Assembly (NCBI GenBank): GCA_030646595.1
Contig: JAUSKS010000002.1
Coordinates: forward strand, 1-11,954
Direction: 5' to 3'
Origin: Gallionellaceae bacterium
GTDB lineage: Bacteria; Pseudomonadota; Gammaproteobacteria; Burkholderiales; Gallionellaceae
DNA: 11,954 bases
The number at the start of each line of letters is the position of its first letter. The first letter of the stretch is position 1. Both the position numbers and the translations under genes were made by a program. The notes beneath the pieces were generated by a model. It saw nothing but the letters and a program-made list of their open reading frames with translations, was not told the origin of the DNA and ran no database searches. This document shows, one piece after another, positions 1 through 9,716 of this stretch.

Positions 1-1016
1 CATTCTTCCAGCAGCTGGAGATGTTCTGGTTTAGTCGCCAACTCACCGAACGGCACTTGGTGCGAACGCCAATTGCCTTCGGCTGGTTTGCCGTCCACTT
101 GCTTGGGGCCAGTCCAGCCTTTAGGCGTCTTCAAAATAATCATCGGCCAGCGTGGCCGCTCGGTGATGCCTTCTACGCGCGCCCGTTGTTGTATAGCCCG
201 TATCTCGGCAAATACGGTATCGAGCGTGGCGGCCATCAGTTGATGCATCGCCTCCGGTTCGGAACCTTCTACGAAATAAGGGCGATAGCCATAACCAATA
301 AACAGGCTTTTGAGTTCCTCGCGCGGGATGCGTGCGAGCAAAGTGGGGTTGGCAATTTTGTAGCCATTCAGGTGCAGAATGGGCAGCACCGCGCCATCGA
401 GTGCCGGATTCAAAAATTTGTTGGAATGCCAGGCGGTAGCGAGCGGCCCAGTCTCAGCCTCACCATCGCCCACTACACAGGCAACGATCAGATCGGGATT
501 GTCGAACGCGGCACCGTAGGCGTGCGAAACGGAATAGCCGAGTTCACCACCTTCATGAATCGATCCTGGCGTCTCGGCGGTGACATGGCTGCCAATACCA
601 CCGGGAAATGAAAATTGCCGGAACAACTGCTTCATGCCTTCAGCGTCGCGCGCCATATTGGGATAGAACTCGCTGTAACTGCCTTCGAGCCAAGTGTTGG
701 CCACCAGGCCCGGCCCACCGTGGCCGGGACCGGCTACGTAAAGTACATTGAGATCATGCTGCTTGATGATGCGATTGAGATGCGCGTAGATAAAATTCAG
801 CCCCGGCGTCGTGCCCCAATGTCCAAGCAACCTGGGCTTCACATGCTCGATTGATAACGGCAATCGCAGCAAGGGATTATCCAGCAGATAAATCTGCCCG
901 ACCGAAAGGTAGTTCGCCGCGCGCCAGTAAGCATGGATCAGCGCCAGTTCCTGCGTAGAAAGTGGAGCGGGTGCAATCCTTGAGGCCAATGCTTGATTCA
1001 AGCCAGTTTGATTCAT
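1..1016 (-). CDS. xfp: Phosphoketolase (Xfp), N-terminal part, cut by window edge
   Basis: This is a thiamine-diphosphate enzyme that cleaves xylulose-5-P and/or fructose-6-P with phosphate to acetyl phosphate plus glyceraldehyde-3-P or erythrose-4-P in the cytoplasm. About 338 codons of a usual ~790 are present; the C-terminal part lies beyond position 1. The reading frame is open throughout. Visible family marks are HGGPG (residues 99-103), EGGELGYS (155-162) and the ThDP/Mg-binding GDGEAETG (183-190) followed by the conserved AWHSNKF. The start at 1016 is fixed by a strong Shine-Dalgarno AAGGAGG (1030-1024) 7 nt upstream and by the typical beginning of the family (short lead, then [19 protein letters not shown]). 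It begins 20 bp after the ackA stop, so the two genes are almost certainly co-transcribed and act in sequence. Substrate preference (X5P alone or both) cannot be told from this part. Confidence 0.96.
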   Translation of the reverse strand, partial: MNQTGLNQALASRIAPAPLSTQELALIHAYWRAANYLSVGQIYLLDNPLLRLPLSIEHVKPRLLGHWGTTPGLNFIYAHLNRIIKQHDLNVLYVAGPGHGGPGLVANTWLEGSYSEFYPNMARDAEGMKQLFRQFSFPGGIGSHVTAETPGSIHEGGELGYSVSHAYGAAFDNPDLIVACVVGDGEAETGPLATAWHSNKFLNPALDGAVLPILHLNGYKIANPTLLARIPREELKSLFIGYGYRPYFVEGSEPEAMHQLMAATLDTVFAEIRAIQQRARVEGITERPRWPMIILKTPKGWTGPKQVDGKPAEGNWRSHQVPFGELATKPEHLQLLEE

Positions 1017-1023
1017 GATAGAC

Positions 1024-1030
1024 CCTCCTT
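1024..1030 (-). promoter_or_regulatory. Strong ribosome binding site of xfp
   Basis: AAGGAGG on the minus strand, 7 nt before the ATG at 1016, inside the 20-bp gap after ackA. It is a near-perfect anti-16S match and suggests xfp is translated efficiently and independently of ackA. Confidence 0.85.
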
Positions 1031-1036
1031 TACGGG

Positions 1037-2140
1037 TTACTGCGTTAGCAAGCGGGCTGCTTCCTCCGCCAGAAGTTGTGACTCATTCACCGCAATTGTC
1101 CACACTGCTATCGGGCTATCGTTGCGGCTGATGCAAGCGTCGGAGCCGACAGCGTTGTGATTGCGTTCGCGGTCTAGCACGATGCCTGCCCACTCCAAAC
1201 TGCTAAGTATACGTTCGCGCACTATGGGTGAATGTTCGCCAACGCCCCCACCGAACAGGATCGCATCGGCACCCCCTAACACTGCAAGATAGGCACCCAC
1301 ATATTTGCGTGCGCGGTAGCCGTACAGGTCTATTGCGAGCTTAGCTGCTGGTTCGTTTGATGTGAGCAGCTGGCGCATGTCGCTGTCACCTGCCATACCG
1401 CGCAATCCTGACTCTTTATTTAACATAAGATCCAGTTCATCCACGGTCATGCCGCCCTCGCGCAGCAGATAAAGCAATACGCCGGGGTCAACATCGCCGC
1501 TGCGCGTGGCCATGACCAGCCCTTCGAGCGGAGAAAATCCCATTGAAGTCTCCTGTGGCGAGCCATTGGCAATGGCAGTGATCGAGCAACCAGCGCCGAG
1601 TTGCAAGGAGATCACTCGTCCACCGTTGGCAATCTCAGGACGCAGTTGCCGCCAGCGGCGCCACATGGCCTGGTGTGCAATGCCGTGGAAACCATAGCGG
1701 CGCAGACCATGGCACTGCGCAAGTTGTGGCGGCAGCGCATAACTGCGCGCCACCTCGGGCAAGGTTGAGTAGAAACCAGTATCGAACACCGCAACCTGAA
1801 CGACATCTGTGCCAAGCAGCGCACGGCAGGCGTGCAGCCAAGTGAGAGCGCGCGGGTTATGCAGCGGCGCAAGTGCAGCAAGACGTTCAATTTCTGCCTC
1901 CACGTCCGCGTCGATTACGCAAGGTGCGGACAGCGTTACTCCGCCATGTACCACGCGGTGCACTACAGCATCCATCCGCTCGCTACCGATAAAATCACGC
2001 AGGGTATGTTCCGGTATTGCCTCGCCCGAATAATGTTGGGCAGTCAACAGCCGTAACGCAACGCCTTCACTGGCATAAAGCGCGAGCCGTACCGATGAAC
2101 TGCCGGTGTTGACCGTAAGCAATTTCACTTTACTCTCCAT
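1037..2140 (-). CDS. ackA: Acetate kinase
   Basis: It interconverts acetyl phosphate + ADP and acetate + ATP in the cytoplasm, and here most likely harvests ATP from the acetyl phosphate made by the adjacent phosphoketolase. With the ATG at 2140 it has 367 residues, slightly shorter than the usual ~400. ASKHA-family marks are clear: NTGSSS (residues 11-16), HRVVHGG with R62, FDTGF with D120, RYGFHG with H152, the block [22 protein letters not shown] with R213, and GGGVGEHS with E302; these correspond to the known catalytic and nucleotide-binding residues. The frame stays open upstream to 2338, but that extension (His/Asp-rich, unlike any acetate kinase) is antisense-type shadow sequence. A GTG at 2128 is an alternative start; it is preceded by GGAG with 6 nt spacing and would give [12 protein letters not shown] (363 residues), which fits the family at least as well. 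Confidence 0.95.
   Translation of the reverse strand: MESKVKLLTVNTGSSSVRLALYASEGVALRLLTAQHYSGEAIPEHTLRDFIGSERMDAVVHRVVHGGVTLSAPCVIDADVEAEIERLAALAPLHNPRALTWLHACRALLGTDVVQVAVFDTGFYSTLPEVARSYALPPQLAQCHGLRRYGFHGIAHQAMWRRWRQLRPEIANGGRVISLQLGAGCSITAIANGSPQETSMGFSPLEGLVMATRSGDVDPGVLLYLLREGGMTVDELDLMLNKESGLRGMAGDSDMRQLLTSNEPAAKLAIDLYGYRARKYVGAYLAVLGGADAILFGGGVGEHSPIVRERILSSLEWAGIVLDRERNHNAVGSDACISRNDSPIAVWTIAVNESQLLAEEAARLLTQ
2126..2138 (-). promoter_or_regulatory. Possible Shine-Dalgarno and alternative GTG start of ackA
   Basis: On the minus strand GGAG is followed by AGTAAA and then GTG at 2128. The ATG at 2140 has no good purine-rich site, only a GC-rich run in front of it. The sequence alone does not decide between the two starts. 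Confidence 0.4.
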
Positions 2141-2220
2141 GCTGGGCCGCCCGCCCGGGAAGCGAGCGTTTCCGGTTAAAATGTGACACCCTGGATATGA
2201 ATCCTTCAGGGTTGGGCGGG
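2141..2220. other. Intergenic region upstream of ackA with hairpin
   Basis: It contains an interrupted palindrome at 2188-2212: outer arms ACCCT/AGGGT and inner arms GGAT/ATCC around a 4-nt loop, with a 3-nt bulge. It could act as a weak terminator for the upstream small ORF or as a structure in the ackA leader. No convincing -35/-10 pair was seen for ackA here. Confidence 0.4.
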
Positions 2221-2451
2221 TTACTGGCCTTGCCGCTCGATGAGCTGCTCCATCATCATCTGCATCATGTCCATGCGTTCCTCCATCATTTGATGCATGT
2301 TCATCATGCCCCTTCCCTGAGTACCGTGCAAGGCACAACTGAGTCCAGCCACGCTAGAAAGCGTGGAGATGAGCAGACTGAATGTGCTGATCTGGTTATA
2401 ATGCGGTGAGATTTTACGTAGGTTGGTTAGCAGTTTCACCGCGTAACCCAA
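2221..2451 (-). CDS. Possible small Met-rich protein (up to 76 aa)
   Basis: I do not recognise a named gene. The C-terminal 28 residues, starting MMNMHQMMEERMDMMQMMM, are extremely Met-rich and amphipathic. This resembles the tails of small periplasmic proteins found near copper genes. Before it lies a hydrophobic stretch (ISTFSLLISTLSSVAGLSCA) that could be a remnant or functional signal peptide. The longest frame starts at the ATG at 2451, but its first ~12 codons lie inside the palindromic repeat at 2417-2504. The repeat has therefore either supplied a new start or cut off the original one. A shorter start at the ATG pair near 2307-2302, preceded by a purine-rich GGAAGGGG, would leave only the Met-rich tail. 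Possibilities are a real small copper-binding peptide, a truncated gene, or chance. Confidence is modest. Confidence 0.35.
   Translation of the reverse strand: MGYAVKLLTNLRKISPHYNQISTFSLLISTLSSVAGLSCALHGTQGRGMMNMHQMMEERMDMMQMMMEQLIERQGQ
2349..2366. other. Short perfect stem-loop
   Basis: CCACGCT and AGCGTGG pair perfectly (7 bp) around the tetraloop AGAA. It lies within the small Met-rich ORF and has no T-run, so it is not a classical terminator. Its function is unknown. Confidence 0.4.
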
Positions 2452-2504
2452 CAGTTTTTTAATTAATGTTGGGTTACGCGATAAGGCCGCTAACCCAACC
2501 TACG
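2417..2504. repeat. Nested palindromic repeat element (88 bp, REP/MITE-like)
   Basis: Two pairs of inverted arms are nested. The outer arms are 2417-2431 and 2489-2504 (CGTAGGTTGG(G)TTAGC, one base missing on the left). The inner arms are 2440-2453 and 2467-2480 (perfect 14 bp, TGTTGGGTTACGCG type). The loop is 13 nt and A+T-rich. The arms share the core GGTTGGGTTA, so each arm looks like a derivative of the same short unit. Similar 'GTAGGTTGGGTTA' palindromes are known as dispersed intergenic repeats in proteobacteria. As RNA or single-stranded DNA it would fold into a long hairpin. It separates the nuclease-like gene from the ackA side and overlaps the 5' end of the Met-rich ORF. Confidence 0.85.
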
Positions 2505-2620
2505 CGGCTTCGACAAAGCGTTGGGGAAAGTGGCGGTACAGAACGGCATTGCGCCACAAGTGCAGGTGCGACGCTAACCACCTTCATACGCTTCTCCGCC
2601 CTAGGCGGGCTAGGTAACCC
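2505..2620. other. Intergenic stretch before the nuclease-like gene
   Basis: No convincing promoter was seen. A small hairpin (CCGCC/GGCGG around CTA, about 2598-2610) sits just before the gene. The start at 2621 has only a weak site, AGG 6 nt before the ATG. A 27-codon open stretch at 2494-2574 followed by TAA reads like protein (ends QNGIAPQVQVRR) and could be the tail of a lost gene, but is short enough to be chance. Confidence 0.4.
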
Positions 2621-3436
2621 ATGACTCAAGATGCAGACTTTCTAAAGACGACCAACGATTCTGGATTTCCGCTGCAAATTGCCGTGGAGCACCAAGTCAG
2701 AGATACAACCGCCAGCCATGGATGGCGTGTCCGCTACATTGAGCATTCGTGGATCAATCGACAAGACGGTCAAAGCGGGTTCATTGATCTAGTACTGGAA
2801 GATAAACATGGAACTACCTTCTTGGTTATCGAGTGCAAACGGGTCAGGGATGCAACTTGGCTCTTCCTTCCTTCAGATGGTGCCGATAAGAAACGCAATC
2901 ATTCAAAGGCGTGGATTTCGCATCAATCAGATGGTGTAATGAAATCTTTTGACTGGGGAGACATAGCGATAGAGCCTTCATGCCATGAGGCCTTGTTTTG
3001 TGCTACCCGCGGTCAGTCTACCAATGATAAGCGGACAATGCTTGAGCGGATCGGGGGGGAATTGATTTCGGCGACAGAAGCACTTGCGTGGGAAGAGAGA
3101 AACCTTCAGCTACAAGGGAGGGCCTCTATATGGATTTATTTCAATCTCGTTGTAACTACGGCTGACCTTAAAGTTGCGAAATTCTCTCCAAAGGATATCT
3201 CGCTCTTTGACGGCACTTTAGCATCTGCGGATTTTGAAGATGTTCCATTCGTCCGATTCAGAAAGCAGATGGCTCTGCGCGAAACTTTGCTCCCATTAGA
3301 TGACGATAAGAAAAAAAAGGGGGTATCTTATTCAAAGGAGAATACGGTGTTTATCGTCCGGGCCGATAAACTCTTGCACTTCCTCAGTCAGTTCGAAATA
3401 CCGGAAGACAATCTCCGCCATATTCAATATAACTAA
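2621..3436 (+). CDS. Orphan PD-(D/E)XK nuclease-like protein
   Basis: This is a soluble 271-residue protein of no named family that I can assign. Residues 15-80 show the layout of a PD-(D/E)XK core. A helix carries E23 (LQIAVEHQV), then come GFIDLVLED with D56 and, after a short turn, the strand FLVIECKRV with E71 and K73: the classic D-(x)n-ExK triad. The C-terminal half (about 168-255) reads as a mixed alpha/beta region with IYFNLVVTTADLKVAKF, VPFVRFRKQM and TVFIVRADKLLHFL. There is no signal peptide or membrane segment. It is the only plus-strand gene here and visibly more A+T-rich than its neighbours. It has no adjacent methyltransferase and lies next to a palindromic repeat, so horizontal acquisition and a nuclease or defence role are inferred, not shown. 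An A8G5 tract lies near the 3' end. Confidence 0.75.
   Translation: MTQDADFLKTTNDSGFPLQIAVEHQVRDTTASHGWRVRYIEHSWINRQDGQSGFIDLVLEDKHGTTFLVIECKRVRDATWLFLPSDGADKKRNHSKAWISHQSDGVMKSFDWGDIAIEPSCHEALFCATRGQSTNDKRTMLERIGGELISATEALAWEERNLQLQGRASIWIYFNLVVTTADLKVAKFSPKDISLFDGTLASADFEDVPFVRFRKQMALRETLLPLDDDKKKKGVSYSKENTVFIVRADKLLHFLSQFEIPEDNLRHIQYN
3311..3323 (+). other. A8G5 homopolymer / slippery tract in the nuclease-like gene
   Basis: Eight A followed by five G, read as AAA AAA AAG GGG in frame. It includes the heptamer A AAA AAG in the zero frame, the same arrangement as the dnaX -1 frameshift site. A -1 shift would end about 17 codons later; a +1 change would leave the long antisense frame open. 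It could be a phase-variable or error-prone site, or a sequencing-error hotspot. Confidence 0.4.
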
Positions 3437-3440
3437 CCCA

Positions 3441-3446
<6 letters not shown>
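3431..3446. other. Stem-loop joining two convergent stop codons
   Basis: AACTAA and TTAGTT pair perfectly (6 bp) around CCCA. The two stems contain the stop codons of the plus-strand nuclease-like gene and of the minus-strand copper ATPase. It is too A+T-rich to be a strong terminator. No other terminator fits in the 4-bp gap, so transcripts probably overlap. Confidence 0.45.
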
Positions 3447-5873
<2,427 letters not shown>

Positions 5874-5891
5874 TGTGTTGCTCCTGACGTT

Positions 5892-6410
5892 TTAATCGTT
5901 GCGGGGTAAAGCGGTAGGAATATTATCCTGCTCGTGGTCATGGTCAGCTCCCGCCGGTTTGGGCATGGACATTACGCCCAAACCATAACGGTAAACCAAT
6001 TCACCGCCATGCCATGCAGTGGACAAAAGCAAACTCGCCGCAAGCGCCAGCAGGGCAGTGAATAGCCAGCCCTTGCCTTTGCGGTGACGGTAGAGGTAAA
6101 CCTCCCACGCCGCGATACCCAGAAGTGCTGCGAACGTAACCATAGCCCAGTTGCGGTGCTCAATCATGGCAAGGTGGGAAGGCTCGTCGTGGGCGACGGT
6201 ATTAAATGCAACCCAGCCCGCAGCAACGGTGAGCACAGTGAATACAGTTCCGATCCACAGATTCCAGCGCGCGGTGATCGTCAATTGATTTTTCAGCCCG
6301 CTGTCTGATACGAAGTGAGAGAGCAGGTGCATTATTGCCGCCACAATCAGCAGCGCCACAGTGAAGTGAACAAAGATGGGGTGCCAGTTGGGAAGTATGG
6401 TTATCATCAT
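5892..6410 (-). CDS. DUF2231-like four-helix membrane protein
   Basis: A 172-residue inner-membrane protein of unknown function. It begins MMITILPNWHPIFVHFTVAL; the HPxxVHF motif at the start of the first membrane helix is typical of DUF2231. Four hydrophobic segments follow (about 13-33, 49-70, 86-105 and 114-134). The cytoplasmic or periplasmic tail contains DHDHE and may bind metal. The ATG at 6410 overlaps the copB stop by one base (TGATG), which implies translational coupling and explains the lack of a clear Shine-Dalgarno; a TTG one codon further up is less likely. Its fixed place between copB and the copper ATPase suggests a role in copper handling or in the membrane part of export, but no reaction can be named. 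A reduced b-type cytochrome-like role is possible from the membrane histidines, but is speculation. Confidence 0.85.
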   Translation of the reverse strand: MMITILPNWHPIFVHFTVALLIVAAIMHLLSHFVSDSGLKNQLTITARWNLWIGTVFTVLTVAAGWVAFNTVAHDEPSHLAMIEHRNWAMVTFAALLGIAAWEVYLYRHRKGKGWLFTALLALAASLLLSTAWHGGELVYRYGLGVMSMPKPAGADHDHEQDNIPTALPRND

Positions 6411-7351
6411 CAATACCAGAATCGCACACCAGCCACCACGCGGGTTTCGCTAGTACGCTCGCCTGCTGCACGGGCGTAATTGGCCGTGCCGCCAAATTTA
6501 CTGTTCCACTCTACACCGATATAGGGCGCGAATTCGCGTTTAATCTCATATCGCATGCGCACACCCGTGACCAAACTGCTCAAGCCTGATCCCAACTCGC
6601 TGGCCGCATCCTGTTTGCCGTAAAAATTCGCTTCCACGCGTGGTTGCATGATCAGTTTTTGCGTCAGCAGCAATTCATATTCCGCACTCAATCGTAATGC
6701 AGTGCGCCCTTGCTGGCCGATATACGCGGCGACATTCACTTCAAACCAGTAGGGCGCAAGTCCCTGTACACCCACTGCCAACCACTTTCTATCGGGAGCA
6801 AGTCCACTGTCGTAGCGCACCCCCAGCTGCGTATCCCAATAGGTAGTCGCCGCATGCCCCCACAATAATTCCGTGCGCGCTTCGTGCAGCTTGCCGTCAT
6901 CTACTTCTCCTTCTGCTTTGAGCACAAATTTGTTGTAATCCTTGCCGCACCAACTTTGCAAATCGTAGGCATGAAAAGCGTTGTCGCGAGATTGCGCAGC
7001 TTCCAGTCGTTCTACCCGCAGCCCGCCCAGATAAGCTTCATCGGCCATTTTGTGCGATGCCATATGATCCACGCTGAAGCCGCCGGAATAAGCATGCGGA
7101 TCACGCGCATCGGCAGGGGCAGTCCCGCCCTGCATGGACATTCCCTTCATTTCTCCACCGCTTGCATGATCCATGCCCTGCATGTCAACTGCCTGCGCGG
7201 CGGAATCGGGGTTCATCTTGCTATGATCCATGCCGGGCATACTGCTGTGATCCATATCGGCCATATCTTCAGCCGCAATGGCCTGCTGTGCCGTGACAAG
7301 GGTTATGCTGAATGCGGCTATAGCTAATATTTTCATTTGTTTTTTACTCAT
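6410..7351 (-). CDS. pcoB: Copper resistance protein B (outer-membrane CopB/PcoB)
   Basis: A 313-residue outer-membrane protein thought to bind or transport copper alongside the multicopper oxidase. Residues 1-27 form a Sec signal peptide (KK at the start, hydrophobic core, AIAA end). Residues 28-75 are Met/His-rich with repeats of the MDHS type (MDHSS, MDHSK, MDHAS). The rest (about 83-313) is the CopB domain with alternating beta-strand pattern (LLWGHAATTYWDTQLGVRYD, PYWFEVNVAAYIG, AEYELLLTQKLIMQPRVEA) and ends in FWY, the usual C-terminal aromatic signal for beta-barrel insertion. The start at 7351 is chosen because GGAG (7362-7359) lies 7 nt upstream and the signal peptide follows at once; the frame is open further up but that part overlaps the previous gene. 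It lies 14 bp after the pcoA stop. Confidence 0.93.
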   Translation of the reverse strand: MSKKQMKILAIAAFSITLVTAQQAIAAEDMADMDHSSMPGMDHSKMNPDSAAQAVDMQGMDHASGGEMKGMSMQGGTAPADARDPHAYSGGFSVDHMASHKMADEAYLGGLRVERLEAAQSRDNAFHAYDLQSWCGKDYNKFVLKAEGEVDDGKLHEARTELLWGHAATTYWDTQLGVRYDSGLAPDRKWLAVGVQGLAPYWFEVNVAAYIGQQGRTALRLSAEYELLLTQKLIMQPRVEANFYGKQDAASELGSGLSSLVTGVRMRYEIKREFAPYIGVEWNSKFGGTANYARAAGERTSETRVVAGVRFWY

Positions 7352-7358
7352 GATTTTT

Positions 7359-7362
7359 CTCC
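7359..7362 (-). promoter_or_regulatory. Ribosome binding site fixing the copB/pcoB start
   Basis: GGAG 7 nt before the ATG at 7351. It supports this internal start over the longer frame reaching 7435, which would overlap pcoA by 70 bases. Confidence 0.75.
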
Positions 7363-7365
7363 GCA

Positions 7366-9195
7366 TTAAGCGACTACTACTTCGCGCATCATTCCCGCAT
7401 CCATATGGAACATCAAATGACAATGCCATGCCCACCGCCCCAGTGCATCGGCCGTTACCAGAAAGCTGATGCGCTGTGCTGGTTGCACGATGATGGTATG
7501 TTTACGCACTTGCACGACACCTTCTGCACTTTCCAGCTCGGCCCACATGCCGTGCAAATGCATGGGATGTGCCATCATGGTGTCGTTCACGAATATCACA
7601 CGGATGCGCTTGCCAGCAGGAAAATGCACGGGTGTGGATTTGCCAAACTCGAGCCCGTCCAGCGACCAGGTGTAGCGTTCCATGTTGCCAGTGAGATGCA
7701 ATTCAATATCCTGCTCAGCTTCGCGTACACTCATGATGCCGGGTAAGCTGTGCAGGTCAGCGTAGGTCAATACTTTTCGACCGTTATTGCGCAAACCGAT
7801 GCCAGGGTCATCCAGGTTGGTGCGAGGTGTATCCACGCGCATATCTACACTGGGACCGTATTCGCTTTTGGCGTGGCGTACCGGGGCTGCGGGTTTTGTT
7901 TCTTCCATACCGCTCATGCCACTCATGTCCATGCTGCTGTGATCCATAGTCATGCCCGGCATATCAGCCATGCCTTCCATGCCATGCTTGCTGTGATCCA
8001 TTGCCATGCCGCCATGATTCATTCCAGCCATACCACCCATATCGCCCATCATGTCGTTCATGCTGAGCGGCTCCGGTTTATCCAGAGCAGGAATGGCTGC
8101 ACTTAATCCAGTCTGCCGCGCCAGCGTGCCGCGCGCATAGCCAGTGCGATCCATGCTTTGAGCAAAAACGGTATAGGCCTCCTCGGTGGGGGAGACCAGC
8201 ACATCATAAGTTTCTGCCACGCCCATGCGTATCTCGTCCACTGTCACTGGCTCCACATTCTGGCCATCGGCCTGCACCACAGTCATTTTCAAACCGGGAA
8301 TGCGCACATCAAAAAAAGTCATAGCCGAGCTGTTGATGAGGCGTAGGCGCACCCGCTCACCGGGCTGGAATAATCCGGTCCAGTTGTCGGCGGGCGTGGT
8401 GCCATTCATCAAGTAGGTATAGGTATAGCCGGAGACGTCTGCCAGGTCGGTAGGGTTCATGCGCATTTCATTCCACATGCGGCGTTTGGCCAATGCAGCA
8501 GACCAGCCATCTTGTGCCACATCCTTGAAAAATTGTCCCACTGTGGGCTGATTGAAATTGTAATAACCGCTTTCCATTTTTAATTTTTTGAGCATGCGTG
8601 CGGAGGCTTCATCGCTCCAGTCTGCCAGCGTGATCACGTAATCCCGCTCGGACTTGATGGCATCGCCGAGCGCCGGTTCAATCACAATCGCGCCATACAG
8701 TCCCTCTTGTTCCTGAAACCCGGAGTGCGCGTGATACCAATAGGTGCCGGATTGTCGTACTTTAAATTGATAGGTAAAGGTTGCGCCCGGCGCAATGCCC
8801 GCGAAACTGATGCCGGGAACACCGTCCATTTGAAAGGGCAGGAGTATGCCGTGCCAGTGGATGGAGGTTTGTTCAGACAGCTTGTTGGTGACGCGAAGGG
8901 TGATCGTATCTCCCTCGCGCCAACGTAGTATAGGCCCCGGCAACGTCCCATTGACGGTGGTCGCCAGGCGCGTCTTGCCAGTAAAATTGACCGGCGTTTG
9001 GGCAATGGTTAAATCAAATTCAGTGCCGCTTAAAATTTGCGGCGTGCCAGATATTTTTGCCGTGGTCTGCGGCGCGGCCAGCAAGTTTTCCCACGGCACC
9101 AAACCTAAGGCAACGCCACTTGCCGCAACGCCTTGCAGAAATTTGCGCCGGGGCTGGTTGGGCGAGGTGCGTGCAGAGTAAATTTTGTGTTTCAT
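7366..9195 (-). CDS. pcoA: Multicopper oxidase, copper resistance protein A (CopA/PcoA)
   Basis: A 609-residue periplasmic multicopper oxidase, probably oxidising Cu(I) and sequestering copper. A twin-arginine signal (PRRKFLQGVAASG, RR at 16-17) indicates export in folded form. All four copper-site motifs are seen: HWHG (113-116), WYHAHSG (HAH 155-157), HPMHLHG (543-549) and WHCHLMFHM (HCH 591-593), covering the type 1 and the trinuclear type 2/3 centre. Residues ~379-430 are a Met/His/Gly-rich insert (repeats of MDHS, GM and DM) as in PcoA and CopA of plasmid copper resistance. The start at 9195 is preferred over the ATG at 9234: AGGGA lies 8 nt upstream of it and the Tat signal then sits at the right distance. 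The name collides with the E. coli-style copA of the ATPase; the two are unrelated. Confidence 0.96.
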   Translation of the reverse strand: MKHKIYSARTSPNQPRRKFLQGVAASGVALGLVPWENLLAAPQTTAKISGTPQILSGTEFDLTIAQTPVNFTGKTRLATTVNGTLPGPILRWREGDTITLRVTNKLSEQTSIHWHGILLPFQMDGVPGISFAGIAPGATFTYQFKVRQSGTYWYHAHSGFQEQEGLYGAIVIEPALGDAIKSERDYVITLADWSDEASARMLKKLKMESGYYNFNQPTVGQFFKDVAQDGWSAALAKRRMWNEMRMNPTDLADVSGYTYTYLMNGTTPADNWTGLFQPGERVRLRLINSSAMTFFDVRIPGLKMTVVQADGQNVEPVTVDEIRMGVAETYDVLVSPTEEAYTVFAQSMDRTGYARGTLARQTGLSAAIPALDKPEPLSMNDMMGDMGGMAGMNHGGMAMDHSKHGMEGMADMPGMTMDHSSMDMSGMSGMEETKPAAPVRHAKSEYGPSVDMRVDTPRTNLDDPGIGLRNNGRKVLTYADLHSLPGIMSVREAEQDIELHLTGNMERYTWSLDGLEFGKSTPVHFPAGKRIRVIFVNDTMMAHPMHLHGMWAELESAEGVVQVRKHTIIVQPAQRISFLVTADALGRWAWHCHLMFHMDAGMMREVVVA

Positions 9196-9335
9196 GTTCT
9201 GAATCCCTGAAAAATATAATGGAGCAGCAGACATAGCGCAGCTGCCGAATGATTCGGGACGAGATTTATGGGTAAGCCATATTGCCGAACGACATCGGCG
9301 TGATGGAAATAAAGCTTAAAGACACTTGTCCCGCG
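9196..9335. other. 140-bp gap between the DUF2946-like gene and pcoA, with two hairpins
   Basis: Two small stem-loops are visible: CCGAAT/ATTCGG around one base (9245-9257) and GCCGA/TCGGC (9284-9299). Neither is followed by a T-run. They may stabilise or process the operon mRNA, or reduce read-through from the first gene. No gene is seen. Confidence 0.4.
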
Positions 9336-9710
9336 TTAAACGCGAGCGAGCGGAGGCGGGTCTAGCGGGGCAGAGGCAAAAGATTGAAACACGGGGGAAA
9401 GACTGGGATGCGCCACAGAGGATAGCTGGATTTCCGCCATGGTAATGGCCGCGGTGTTCATATATCCGCAACAAGCCAGATGACAGACGCTGCAATTGTT
9501 GCAGCCAGAGTCTTTTCCTTCGTGATGCGAGGTAGATTGTTCCTGATTCACATCCATCTGATGTTGATGCGATTGATGCGAGGCTTGTTGCATGGCAGCA
9601 GACTGATTGTCGTTCTGCATGGCGATATGCATAGCCAAGGCGTTGCCACTGAACAGCGGCAGCCAAATGGCCAGTATAAGTGCAAGGAATTTTTTGAATG
9701 GGCGGAACAT
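9336..9710 (-). CDS. DUF2946-like secreted Cys/His-rich protein
   Basis: A 124-residue protein of unknown function. Residues 1-26 form a signal peptide (RPFKK, hydrophobic core, SGNALA end). The mature part is rich in His, Gln and Met (ASHQSHQHQMDVNQ) and carries the cluster CNNCSVCHLACC (C70, C73, C76, C80, C81), the pattern seen in DUF2946 proteins that sit at the head of copper operons. The cysteines and histidines suggest periplasmic copper binding, which is inferred. It is the first gene of the operon. The ATG at 9710 lacks any Shine-Dalgarno; it lies where transcription from the upstream promoter-like site would start, so the mRNA may be leaderless. The next gene, pcoA, starts 140 bp downstream. 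Confidence 0.85.
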   Translation of the reverse strand: MFRPFKKFLALILAIWLPLFSGNALAMHIAMQNDNQSAAMQQASHQSHQHQMDVNQEQSTSHHEGKDSGCNNCSVCHLACCGYMNTAAITMAEIQLSSVAHPSLSPVFQSFASAPLDPPPLARV

Positions 9711-9716
9711 GCGGAG

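Noticed and set aside
21..854. Plus-strand open frames over the phosphoketolase region
   Set aside because: The minus strand encodes a clear phosphoketolase throughout; these are antisense shadows.
2141..2338. N-terminal extension of acetate kinase up to 2338
   Set aside because: It is the out-of-frame reading of the Met-rich ORF and intergenic hairpin, and no acetate kinase has such a His/Asp-rich start.
2397..2402. TATAAT on the plus strand as a promoter for the nuclease-like gene
   Set aside because: No -35 at a fitting distance, and the palindromic repeat lies between it and the gene, more than 200 bp away.
2440..2504. Integron attC site
   Set aside because: The arms share GTTGGGTTA-type sequence but lack the R/L box spacing and the GTTRRRY core, and no integron integrase or cassette array is present.
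2494..2577. Possible C-terminal remnant of a lost gene on the plus strand
   Set aside because: Only 27 codons, starting from the repeat itself; it looks protein-like but cannot be told from chance.
7405..8106. His/Cys-rich plus-strand frames
   Set aside because: They are the complement of the Met/His-rich part of the multicopper oxidase; composition explains the apparent metal-binding look.
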